DNA from: Microbacterium oxydans
GTDB lineage: Bacteria; Actinomycetota; Actinomycetes; Actinomycetales; Microbacteriaceae
Assembly: GCF_000956525.1 (NCBI RefSeq)
Contig: NZ_JYIW01000013.1
Coordinates: 1 to 55,385 of the forward strand
Length of the DNA stretch: 55,385 nucleotides
Direction: 5' to 3'
This document shows positions 18,016-26,301 of the stretch, in pieces (positions within the stretch are counted from its first letter, which is position 1; every line of letters begins with the position of its first letter). The translations under genes were made by a program, and so were the position numbers. The notes beneath the pieces are model-generated. The model had not been told where the DNA came from, did no database searches, and was given only the letters and a program-made list of their open reading frames with translations.

Positions 18016-20501
18016 TGATCGGGATCGTGGCCGTCTCCCACAGCGCACGACTCGGGGAGGCGGCGCTCGAGCTCGCCCTGCAGATGGTGCAGGGCGGCGG
18101 GGTCAGGGTGCAGGTGGCGGCGGGGGCCGGGACCGAACCGGACGGCACGCCGATCCTGGGCACCGATGCGGTCGCCGTGGCTGCGGCGATCGACGACCTC
18201 GCCGCCGACTGCGATGGCGTGCTGGTGCTGATGGACCTCGGTTCCGCGGTGCTGAGCGCCGAACTCGCGCTCGAGCTGCGCATGAGCGACGTGCCGGTGC
18301 GTCTGGCGCCTGCGCCGTTCGTCGAGGGGCTGCTGGCCGCCGTCGTCTCGGCGGCGGCCGGTGGAACGCTCGATGCTGTCGGGGCCGAGGCCGCCGCCGC
18401 GCTGGGCGCGAAGACCGGACAGCTCGGAGCGGAACCGGCTGCGGCAGATGTTGACCCGGTGTCGCACGACGGCACCGAGGCGCACAGCCGCCGCGTGCTG
18501 GTGCGCAACCCGCTCGGCATCCACGCGCGACCGGCCGCGCTGATCGCAGAGGCGTCGGCCGGGGCCGAGGTGCGGCTTCGCCGACTGCCGGACGGCCCCG
18601 AAGCATCGGCTGCGAGCCTGTCGCGGCTGCTCGTGCTCGGCGCTCGTCAGGGCGATGAGATCGAACTGTCGGCGCACGGAGCGGACGCGGATGCCGCGCT
18701 CGACAGGCTCGCGGCGCTGTTCGACGACGGTTTCGGTGAGGGGACTGCTGCGGTGGAGGTCCCCGTGGGCGCTGTGGTCGAGGGCTCGGTCGCGGATGCC
18801 GCCGACGACGTGCCGGCGGCATCCGCTCCGATCCCCTCGGGCGCGGTGCTCCGCGGTCGCGGCGTGAGTCCGGGCCGCGCCGTCGCGCCGGTCCGGCATC
18901 TCGCACCCGCGCTGCCCGAGCCGGATCCGACCGAGGTCATCCCGACGGCGGAACGCGCGGCCGAGGCCTCGGCGATCGAATGGGCATCGGTGGCGGTCGC
19001 TGACCAGCTCCGCTCGCGCACGGTCCAGGCCACGGGTGAGACGCGGGCGATCCTCGACGCCTCGCGACTACTGGCCTCTGATCCCGAGCTGGTGTCTGAG
19101 GCGACTGCGCTCGTGCGTTCGAAGGGTCGGAGCGCCGCCCGCGCCGTCTGGGAGACCGCGGGCGCACACGAGCGCGGACTCACCGCGCTCGGTGGTCGGA
19201 TGGCCGAGCGTGCCGCCGACATCCGTGATGTGCGCGACCGGATCATCGCCGAGATCCTCCAGGTCGATCTGCCGGGTCTCCCCGAGAGCGACGAGCCGTT
19301 CGTGCTCGTCGCGACGGATCTCGCGCCGGCCGACACCGCGGCGCTCGAGGGCGGTGCATGCGTCGCGCTCGTGACCGAACAGGGCGGCCCCACCTCGCAC
19401 ACCGCGATCATCGCCCGCTCGCTCGGTCTGCCCGCTGTCGTCGGCGCCATCGGGGCATCCGGCATCGATGATGCGGCCATGCTGCTCGTCGACGGAGATC
19501 GAGGCACGGTCGAGGTCGATCCGCCGGAGTCGCGCATCGCCGAGGCCAGAGCCGACGCGGTCGTCGTTCCCTTCGACGGCGTGGGTGAACTCGCCGACGG
19601 GCACCGCGTGCCGCTCCTCGCGAACGTCGGCGGTGCAGCGGATGCCGAGACCGCCGCCGCGGCGGGTGCCGAGGGTGTCGGTCTGTTCCGCACCGAATTC
19701 TGCTTCCTCGACCGTGTGGATGCGCCGACGGTCGACGAGCAGGTCGCCGCGTACCGAGGCGTGCTCGCCGCCTTCGCCGGCCGCAAGGTCGTCGTGCGCA
19801 CGCTCGACGCCGGCAGCGACAAGCCGCTGCCGTTCGCGAACTCCGACGCCGAGGACAACCCCGCCCTCGGCGTGCGCGGCCTGCGCATCGCGCGCCGCTC
19901 CCCGCAGTTGCTCGACGATCAGCTGCGCGCGCTGGCGCTCGCCGCGGCGGCGGAATCCGCTCAGGTCGAGGTCATGGCGCCGATGGTCGCGACGGTGGAA
20001 GAAGCCGGCGACTTCGCCGCCCGCGCCCACGCTGCCGGAATCGACCGCGTCGGCATCATGATCGAGACCCCGTCGGCCGCGCTGCTGGCCGCCGAACTGT
20101 TCGAGATCGTCGACTTCGTCAGTCTCGGCACCAACGACCTCGCGCAGTACACCCTGGCCGCCGACCGACTGCTCAGCGAACTCGGCGACCTGAACGATCC
20201 GTGGCAGCCGGCGGTGCTGCGGCTCATCGGCATGGTCGGTGAGGCGGGGCGGGCTGCGCGGAAACCGGTCGGCGTCTGTGGTGAGGCCGGTGGCGATCCC
20301 GCGCTGGCTCCGGTCCTCGTCGGGCTCGGCGTGACGACGGTGTCCATGACATCGAGGTCGCTGGGCAGAGTGGCTGCGGCGCTCCGGACGGCGAGCATGG
20401 AGGAGTGCGTGGCGGCCGCGCGAGCGGCGTGCGGTGCGGCGACTGCGCACGAGGCTCGTGACGCGGCATCCGCCGTGCTGCTGGATGGTCACCCGGCCTG
20501 A
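18015..20501 (+). CDS. dhaM: Multi-domain phosphotransfer protein DhaM: EIIA-HPr-full-length enzyme I
   Basis: 828 residues. Passes phosphate from PEP to DhaL-ADP. Three domains: EIIA (mannose/Dha type) at 1-~130 with active His9 (AVSHSARLG); HPr at ~155-240 with His170 (NPLGIHARPAAL); enzyme I at ~275-815 with His462 (EQGGPTSHTAIIAR). It also has the complete PEP-binding barrel (GVGLFRTEF, GSDKPLPFAN, SLGTNDLAQYT and the catalytic Cys in GVCGEAGGDP). E. coli DhaM has only a partial enzyme I domain; here enzyme I is complete, so the chain may carry the whole relay from PEP on its own. Start overlaps the dhaL stop. Confidence 0.95.
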   Translation: MIGIVAVSHSARLGEAALELALQMVQGGGVRVQVAAGAGTEPDGTPILGTDAVAVAAAIDDLAADCDGVLVLMDLGSAVLSAELALELRMSDVPVRLAPAPFVEGLLAAVVSAAAGGTLDAVGAEAAAALGAKTGQLGAEPAAADVDPVSHDGTEAHSRRVLVRNPLGIHARPAALIAEASAGAEVRLRRLPDGPEASAASLSRLLVLGARQGDEIELSAHGADADAALDRLAALFDDGFGEGTAAVEVPVGAVVEGSVADAADDVPAASAPIPSGAVLRGRGVSPGRAVAPVRHLAPALPEPDPTEVIPTAERAAEASAIEWASVAVADQLRSRTVQATGETRAILDASRLLASDPELVSEATALVRSKGRSAARAVWETAGAHERGLTALGGRMAERAADIRDVRDRIIAEILQVDLPGLPESDEPFVLVATDLAPADTAALEGGACVALVTEQGGPTSHTAIIARSLGLPAVVGAIGASGIDDAAMLLVDGDRGTVEVDPPESRIAEARADAVVVPFDGVGELADGHRVPLLANVGGAADAETAAAAGAEGVGLFRTEFCFLDRVDAPTVDEQVAAYRGVLAAFAGRKVVVRTLDAGSDKPLPFANSDAEDNPALGVRGLRIARRSPQLLDDQLRALALAAAAESAQVEVMAPMVATVEEAGDFAARAHAAGIDRVGIMIETPSAALLAAELFEIVDFVSLGTNDLAQYTLAADRLLSELGDLNDPWQPAVLRLIGMVGEAGRAARKPVGVCGEAGGDPALAPVLVGLGVTTVSMTSRSLGRVAAALRTASMEECVAAARAACGAATAHEARDAASAVLLDGHPA

Positions 20502-20654
20502 CGGGCAGTGCACGCGGATATATGCGCGCTCGGGTATGCGATTCATCTCGGTCTCGTCTCGACATGCCTCTGCGCGCTGTCTCCCTCGCGTCGTGCCCAT
20601 ACGCTCGACGGAGGGGGCGCCATCGCGGTGCTGCACGACATGACGGAGGGTCTC

Positions 20655-21938
20655 ATGCCACGTTCAACGTCCACCCGCTTCCGGTTCGGCAGCGGCATCG
20701 TCGCGGTCGGCGCGCTGCTCGCCCTGACTGCCTGCGCGCCCGAGACGGACCCCGAACCCACGGCCGACCCCGCGCCGGAGACGACGGCGCCGGTTGCGTA
20801 TTCGGGGCCGGCGCTCTTCGTCGGCGACGAGCTGAACTGGTTCCTGCTGTCGTCGGACGAGATTGCCTCGGCACTGCCGGGATCCACCGAGATCGGTGAG
20901 CCGACATCGGTGCTCGAGCAGATCTCCGATGGAGGAGGACCGCAGCCGGGGCCGGAGATCTGCAGCACCCTGTTCCTCGAGCAGTCGCTGTGGAGCGTCG
21001 GCTCGCGCAATGTGACCTGGACGACGACGAGCGACGCCGATTATCGCTTCGGACAGATGCTGGCGCTGCAGTTCGCCGACGAAGCACAGGCGCAGGGGCG
21101 CATGGATCAGCTCGTGGAGACGGCGGCGCAGTGCTCGACCTTCGACTACAACGGCACAGCCACGTTCGAATCGGTGATCCCGGCGGAGTCCGACGGCGTG
21201 CGGGCGCTCGCCGGCACGCTCACCCTGCCCGATGTCGAGGGCGGGTGGTCGACGTTCTCCGCGTATGCCGCTGTCGGCAATGTGCTCGTGCAGGTGTCGC
21301 AGTCGGTCGAGGGCGATGCTCGACCGGATGCCGAAGCGGTCGCGACCCTGCTCCAGGACCGCGCCACCGAGGCGAAGGCGTCGCTCGTCGATGAGCTGAC
21401 TGCGAATCCACCGACGGCTGAGCCCGTCCCCGAGGTCCATGCGTCGGCGCCGTGGGGCGAGTGGGAGATCGCGGACGATGGTGTGGGTCCGATCAACATC
21501 GGGGATCCGATCGATGTCGCGGTGACCGCCGGTCAGGCCGCGCAGGTCGTGGAGCCCGAATACGCGGGTGCGCCGTGGAAGCTCGTGAATTCCGATGGCA
21601 CGGCGTCTCTGCTGCTCACGGCCACCGACGACGACTCGGCTGTCGTATCGGTCACGGTCGGCAATGACCGATCCATGGAGGAGGTCTCCCAGGACGGCGC
21701 GGCGCTGCCGGCCAGGGGCGGCGTCCGCGTGGGTGCTCCGGTCGCCGATGCGATCGCCGCGTTCCCCGGCGGCACGACCGTGACGGTCGTCTCATCGGGT
21801 GACGACTGGTACGACGTCGCGACGCGTGAGGGACGGCTGTTCCGCTTCCACGCTGACCGCGACGTGGTCGAACCGGGTGCCCTGATCGTCGGGATCACGG
21901 TGCAGGACGTCACGAAGCGCACGCTCGGTTCCTTCTGA
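20655..21938 (+). CDS. Putative lipoprotein, sensor-domain-like
   Basis: 427 residues from ATG 20655, which has GGAGGG just upstream. Signal peptide with lipobox LLALTAC, so probably anchored outside the membrane, followed by a Pro/Thr/Glu-rich linker. The first half (SSDEIASALPG, a Cys pair at EICSTLF and AAQCSTF, conserved Trp) resembles the extracellular PknH-like sensor domain of actinobacterial lipoproteins; that assignment is tentative. The second half (~residues 255-427) reads as a separate beta-rich domain with no family I can name. Downstream of dhaM by 153 bp, probably a separate unit. Confidence 0.7.
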   Translation: MPRSTSTRFRFGSGIVAVGALLALTACAPETDPEPTADPAPETTAPVAYSGPALFVGDELNWFLLSSDEIASALPGSTEIGEPTSVLEQISDGGGPQPGPEICSTLFLEQSLWSVGSRNVTWTTTSDADYRFGQMLALQFADEAQAQGRMDQLVETAAQCSTFDYNGTATFESVIPAESDGVRALAGTLTLPDVEGGWSTFSAYAAVGNVLVQVSQSVEGDARPDAEAVATLLQDRATEAKASLVDELTANPPTAEPVPEVHASAPWGEWEIADDGVGPINIGDPIDVAVTAGQAAQVVEPEYAGAPWKLVNSDGTASLLLTATDDDSAVVSVTVGNDRSMEEVSQDGAALPARGGVRVGAPVADAIAAFPGGTTVTVVSSGDDWYDVATREGRLFRFHADRDVVEPGALIVGITVQDVTKRTLGSF

Positions 21939-21942
21939 GCCG

Positions 21943-21976
21943 TGTGAGGTTCGAGCGCTGCTGCGTCGGCCTCACA
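21943..21976. terminator. Candidate bidirectional terminator between lipoprotein and E2 gene
   Basis: TGTGAGG (21943-21949) and CCTCACA (21970-21976) form a 7-bp inverted repeat with a 20-base loop between two convergent genes. No T-run, so termination is only inferred from the position. Confidence 0.35.
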
Positions 21977-23387
21977 GCCGCCCGAAGGCGCGAAGCGGAT
22001 GCTCGATGAGCTCCGTGACGCGGCGCAGGAAGCTCGCGGCAAGGCCGCCGTCGCAGACGCGGTGATCGAAGACGAGCGAGAGCTGCACGATCCGGCGCGC
22101 GACGATCGCCCCGTCGACGACCCAGGGGCGCTCGATGATGCGGCCGATGCCGAGGATCGCGACATCGGGATGATTGATGATCGCCGCCGAGCCGTCGACG
22201 CCGAGTCCGCCGTAGTTGTTCAGCGTGAAGGTCGATCCGCGCAGCCGATCCGGCGGCAGCGTTCCAGCACGCGCTGCGCCGGCGAGTTCGCGCAGCGCCG
22301 AGTCGAGCTGGTCGACGCTGAGGGTGTCGGCCCGCGGGATCACCGGCACGAGCAGACCGCGCTCCGTGTCTGCCGCCACGCCGAGGTTCACGCCGTCGAA
22401 GGAGATGAGCTCCTCGCCGTCGTCACTGAGTCGCGAGGCGAGCACCGGATGCTCCTCGAGGGCGAGCAGCACGAACCGGGCGAGCAGCGCGGTCACAGAC
22501 GCCGCCTTCGTGCCCTCCGGTGCCATCCGCGACCGCAGCTCCCAGAGTTCGGTCGCGTCGACATCGACCCAGACGGTCGCCTCGGGGATGTCGGCGCGAC
22601 TGCGGCTGAGCTTCGCAGAGACAGCCCGTCGCAGTGGCGACAGCCGCTCTCGGCTGCGCACGGTGAGCCCGTCGAGTGCGTCGGTGGTGGTGGCGCGTGT
22701 GTCCGTGGTGGCGGTCGTGCTCGCAGTCCGGTCCTGGTGCGCGGCGGCACCGTCGACCGCGTTGTCGACGGCTGCTCTGAGAACGTCTGATCGGGTGATC
22801 GCGCCGTCCGGCCCGGTCGGAGCGATCGTGTGCACGTCGAGGCCGAGATCGCGGGCGAGCCGTCGAACGAGCGGCGAGCGGACGGCGACCGGGCGTCGCA
22901 CGGCTGCTGCCGGTGCGGTTGGTGGTGCGGCTGCCGTGGTCGGAGTCGTCGGCGCCTGAGCCGGGGCGAACGACACCGCAGCGGATGCCGCCGGTCGACG
23001 GCGACGTCCGGTCGAGGAGCGCTCCTTCGTGCCGTAGCCGATCAGGACGTTCCCAGAGCCTGCACGCTCTTCAGCGCGGTAGGCCTCGTGCTCGACGGCA
23101 CCCGCTGCTGCGGCATCCTGCGATGCGGCATCCGACACCTCGAGCACCGGCGCACCGACGTCGATCGTGTCGCCGGCTTCACCGTGCAGCGCCGTGACGA
23201 CGCCGGCGAACGGCGACGGGAGCTCCACGATGCTCTTGGCGGTCTCGACCTCGGCGATCGGCTGGTCGGTCGTGATGGTGTCGCCGACCGCGACGAGCCA
23301 CTGCACGAGTCCGGCCTCGGTGAGTCCCTCGCCGAGGTCGGGCAGGCGGAAGATCCGCACGGTGGCACGCGCCAGGTCGGCGCTCAT
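21972..23387 (-). CDS. bkdC: Branched-chain 2-oxoacid dehydrogenase E2 (dihydrolipoyl acyltransferase)
   Basis: 471 residues from ATG 23387. Transfers acyl groups to CoA. Domains: one lipoyl domain (1-~80) with the lipoylated Lys51 in VETAKSIVEL; an Ala/Pro/Thr linker; the peripheral subunit-binding domain at ~165-205 (SPLVRRLARDLGLDVHTIAP); a second linker; and the catalytic domain from ~240 with the active His in LVFDHRVCDGG. The lower half of the linker has HQDRTASTTATTDTRATTTD, low complexity as usual. Coupled to E1beta by a 4-bp overlap. No E3 gene nearby, so the general E3 must serve. Confidence 0.92.
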   Translation of the reverse strand: MSADLARATVRIFRLPDLGEGLTEAGLVQWLVAVGDTITTDQPIAEVETAKSIVELPSPFAGVVTALHGEAGDTIDVGAPVLEVSDAASQDAAAAGAVEHEAYRAEERAGSGNVLIGYGTKERSSTGRRRRPAASAAVSFAPAQAPTTPTTAAAPPTAPAAAVRRPVAVRSPLVRRLARDLGLDVHTIAPTGPDGAITRSDVLRAAVDNAVDGAAAHQDRTASTTATTDTRATTTDALDGLTVRSRERLSPLRRAVSAKLSRSRADIPEATVWVDVDATELWELRSRMAPEGTKAASVTALLARFVLLALEEHPVLASRLSDDGEELISFDGVNLGVAADTERGLLVPVIPRADTLSVDQLDSALRELAGAARAGTLPPDRLRGSTFTLNNYGGLGVDGSAAIINHPDVAILGIGRIIERPWVVDGAIVARRIVQLSLVFDHRVCDGGLAASFLRRVTELIEHPLRAFGRL

Positions 23388-24454
23388 GCGTCGTCGCCCC
23401 AGTGCAGCGTGTCGATCGCGTCGAGCACACGATCGACGTCGGGCAGATACCAGTGCTCGAGCTTGGGCGGCGCATACGGCACGTCGAAACCGGTCACCCG
23501 GCGCACGGGAGCCGCGAGGAACTCGAAGCAGCGCTCGAACACCCGCGCCTGGATCTCGGATGCCACGGACGCGTAGCCGGGCGCCTCGGCGATCACCACT
23601 GCGCGACCGGTCGAGCGCACCGCTGCGGTCACGGTCGCATCGTCGAAGGGCGACAGCGAGCGCACGTCGACGACCTGCACGCTGCGTCCTTCTGCGGCGG
23701 CAGCGTCGGCGACCTCGAGCGCGAGCGGCATCGAGGCGCCGTACGCGAGCAGGGTGACGTCGGTGCCGTCTCTCGCGATCCGGGCGGTGCCGATCTCGGC
23801 CGTGACCGAGGTGTCGACCTCGCCCTTCGTCCAATACAGCTTCTTCGGTTCGAGGAAGATCACGGGATCGGGCGACGCGATCGCCGCCCGCAGCAGCGAG
23901 TACGCATCCTGCGGGGTCGACGGGCTGATCACGGTGAGTCCAGGGGTGTGGGCGTAGTACGCCTCGGACGAGTCGCAGTGGTGCTCGACGCCACCGATGC
24001 CGCCACCGAAGGGGATGCGGATCACCAGCGGCATCCGCACCCGGCCGCGCGTGCGGTTGCCGAGCTTGGCCACGTGGCTCACGATCTGCTCGAATGCGGG
24101 CAGCGCGAAGGCGTCGAACTGCAGCTCGACGACCGGGCGCATCCCGTTCATGGCCATGCCGACCGCTGTGCCGACGATGCCGGCCTCAGCGAGCGGGGTG
24201 TCGAAGCAGCGGTCCTCGCCCAAGCGCGCCGTCAGGCCGTCGGTGATGCGGAAGACACCGCCGAGCGCCCCGACGTCCTCGCCGAACACCACGACGTCCC
24301 GGTCCGCCTCGATCGCATCCGCGAGCGCCAGGTTCAAGGCTGCGGCCATGCTCATGGTCGCGACGTCGCGCGGTGCGGCTGACGGCTCAGGGGTCGCCGT
24401 CTCGTGCATGTCGGTGTCGTGGGTGTCCGTGTCAGTGTCGTGGGTCAGGGTCAT
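23384..24454 (-). CDS. bkdB: Branched-chain 2-oxoacid dehydrogenase E1 beta subunit
   Basis: 356 residues from ATG 24454. Transketolase-type beta subunit: VVVFGEDVGALGGVFRITDG (~65-85), DTPLAEAGIVGTAVGMAMNG and RIPFGGGIGGVEHHCDSSEAYYAHTPGL are family landmarks. Together with E1alpha it decarboxylates branched-chain 2-oxoacids and acylates the E2 lipoyl arm. The first ~20 residues are a His-Asp-Thr repeat (HDTDTDTHDTDMHE) encoded by a GACAC-rich tract that looks like a slippage product. Overlaps E1alpha by 4 bp. Confidence 0.92.
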   Translation of the reverse strand: MTLTHDTDTDTHDTDMHETATPEPSAAPRDVATMSMAAALNLALADAIEADRDVVVFGEDVGALGGVFRITDGLTARLGEDRCFDTPLAEAGIVGTAVGMAMNGMRPVVELQFDAFALPAFEQIVSHVAKLGNRTRGRVRMPLVIRIPFGGGIGGVEHHCDSSEAYYAHTPGLTVISPSTPQDAYSLLRAAIASPDPVIFLEPKKLYWTKGEVDTSVTAEIGTARIARDGTDVTLLAYGASMPLALEVADAAAAEGRSVQVVDVRSLSPFDDATVTAAVRSTGRAVVIAEAPGYASVASEIQARVFERCFEFLAAPVRRVTGFDVPYAPPKLEHWYLPDVDRVLDAIDTLHWGDDA

Positions 24455-25560
24455 GCGGCACCTCCGGTGTGCGTGGCGGCGGATTCCGACCGCTCGATCT
24501 CGCCTCGGAGCAGTGCCCATTGCTCGTCGAGCTGCGACGACCGGGTGGTGGTGACGAAGCGGAACAGGTCCTCCGGGTCGAGCTCGGTGTCGGTGTTCAG
24601 TGCATCGCGCATGGCCGTTGCGATCTGCTCGGCGCCGGCCGCGAACTGCGCCTCGGTCTCGTTGTCGAGCGCGCCGGCGTCGGTCAGGTGCGCGCGCAGC
24701 CGGAGCAGCGGATCGCGCGCTGCCCACGCCTGCACCTCGGTCCGTTCGCGATAGCGGGTGTCGTCGTCGGCGTTGGTGTGCGCCTGCATCCGATAGGTGT
24801 GCGCCTCGACGAGGCTGGGGCCGCCGCCTGCTCGCGCACGCTCGACGGCCTCGCCGAGCACAGCCAGGACGGCTGCGACGTCGTTGCCGTCGACACGCTG
24901 TCCTGGCATCCCGTAGCCGATCGCCTTGTGCGCGAGTGATGGCGCGGCGGTCTGGCGCGAGAGCGGCACCGAGATCGCGAACTCGTTGTTCTGCACGAAG
25001 AACACGACGGGCACGTGGAACACGGCCGCGAAGTTCATGGCCTCGTGGAAGTCGCCTTCGCTCGTGGCTCCGTCGCCGCAGAGCGCGAGCACCACGGTGT
25101 CCTCGCCGCGATGCTTCGCTGCCTGCGCGAAGCCGACCGCGTGCAGCAGCTGGGTGGCGAGTGGGGTGGCCTGCGGTGCGACGCGGTGCTCGCGCACGTC
25201 GTAGCCCGAGTGCCAGTCGCCTTTGAGGAGCACGAGTGCGTCGGCCGGATCGACGCCGCGCGCGATCACGGCGACCGAGTCGCGGTAGGTCGGGAAGAGC
25301 CAGTCCGTATCGGCGATCGCCAGGGACGCAGCGACCTGGCATGCCTCCTGGCCGTGCGAAGACGGGTAGACCGCGAGGCGCCCCTGCCGCACGAGCGCGC
25401 CGGCCTGATCGTTGATGCGTCGCCCCTCGACGAGTCCGCGATATGCACGCAGCAGCGTCGGGGTGTCCGGCAGCGCGTAGTGCTCGTCGGCGACGACCGT
25501 GCCGTCCTCGTCGATCAGACGTACCGCGGTGTCTCGCGGGAGCATGTCCGTGTGCAGCAT
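24451..25560 (-). CDS. bkdA: Branched-chain 2-oxoacid dehydrogenase E1 alpha subunit
   Basis: 369 residues from ATG 25560 with AGGAGG upstream. Thiamine-diphosphate-binding subunit: the TPP motif starts CGDGATSEGDFHEAMNFAA and ends VQNN. The substrate and phosphorylation-loop-like segment is HTYRMQAHTNADDDTRYR. First gene of the bkdABC operon. Divergent from an Lrp-family gene, the usual regulator of branched-chain acid catabolism. The products, branched acyl-CoAs, feed fatty acid primers or degradation. Confidence 0.93.
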   Translation of the reverse strand: MLHTDMLPRDTAVRLIDEDGTVVADEHYALPDTPTLLRAYRGLVEGRRINDQAGALVRQGRLAVYPSSHGQEACQVAASLAIADTDWLFPTYRDSVAVIARGVDPADALVLLKGDWHSGYDVREHRVAPQATPLATQLLHAVGFAQAAKHRGEDTVVLALCGDGATSEGDFHEAMNFAAVFHVPVVFFVQNNEFAISVPLSRQTAAPSLAHKAIGYGMPGQRVDGNDVAAVLAVLGEAVERARAGGGPSLVEAHTYRMQAHTNADDDTRYRERTEVQAWAARDPLLRLRAHLTDAGALDNETEAQFAAGAEQIATAMRDALNTDTELDPEDLFRFVTTTRSSQLDEQWALLRGEIERSESAATHTGGAA

Positions 25561-25731
25561 CCGTCCGCCCTCCTTGCCGAACTCGATGTGGAGATCATCC
25601 CTCGCTTCGGGCAGTCGTCCAATGGATGCCACGGAATACTGAACGATCAGTCGAGAATTGCCTCTGACGTGATCGAAGTGTCAGAATTCGACCACCCGAA
25701 GACGGGTATGACGAAGAGGTGGACAGTGGAC

Positions 25732-26169
25732 ATGACGACGCTCGACGAGATCGACCACGCGATCCTGGGGGAGCTGCGGCGCGACGCCCGGTCTTCGATG
25801 ACGGCGATCGCCGAGGCAGTGCACATCTCGCGCGCCGGCGCCCACGCCCGCATCAGACGGTTGACGGATGCCGGTGTCATCACGGGCTACAGCGTTCGCA
25901 CGGACCCGGTGCTGCTCGGTCACCATGCGAGCGCATATGTGACGCTCGCGATCGAGCAGGCGACCTGGCAGGACGTGAGCGCGCGGCTGCGGGCGATTCC
26001 CGAGATCGAGCACATGGCGCTGGTCGGTGGGGACTACGACGTGATCCTGCTGGTGCGCGCGAGCGATGCCCGCGATCTTCGGCGCATCGTGCTGGAGGAC
26101 ATCCAGGCGATCCCGTCGATCCGTTCGACCCGCACGATTCTGATCTTCGAGGACTTCACCTTGGAATGA
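25732..26169 (+). CDS. Lrp/AsnC-family regulator (BkdR-like)
   Basis: 145 residues from ATG 25732; an ATG at 25708 would add eight residues. N-terminal AsnC helix-turn-helix (LDEIDHAILGELRRDARSSM then ISRAGAHARIRRLTDAGVI) and a C-terminal RAM ligand domain (IPEIEHMALVGGDYDVILLV). Such proteins assemble as octamers and respond to amino acids. Divergent from bkdABC with ~170 bp between the starts, so it is probably its activator, as BkdR is in other bacteria. Confidence 0.88.
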   Translation: MTTLDEIDHAILGELRRDARSSMTAIAEAVHISRAGAHARIRRLTDAGVITGYSVRTDPVLLGHHASAYVTLAIEQATWQDVSARLRAIPEIEHMALVGGDYDVILLVRASDARDLRRIVLEDIQAIPSIRSTRTILIFEDFTLE

Positions 26170-26229
26170 GGGCGGTTGCGGGGGTGGTTGCGGGGGCGGG
26201 TTTCGGGCGCGGGTCGAGGGTGTGGATTG

Positions 26230-26241
26230 TATTCCGGAATA
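26230..26241. promoter_or_regulatory. Perfect palindrome TATTCCGGAATA upstream of the DUF222/HNH gene
   Basis: TATTCCGGAATA is a 12-bp perfect palindrome in an unusually AT-rich, T/G-biased 130-bp gap between the Lrp gene and the DUF222 gene. The 9-mer CCGGAATAT also occurs upstream of the second DUF222 gene (54780-54788). Candidate operator; the binding protein is unknown. Confidence 0.4.
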
Positions 26242-26301
26242 TTGGTTTGGTCTGGGGTTTTCGGGGTCTGAATGTCGGTGGTCCCGGGTTGAATCGGAGG
26301 T

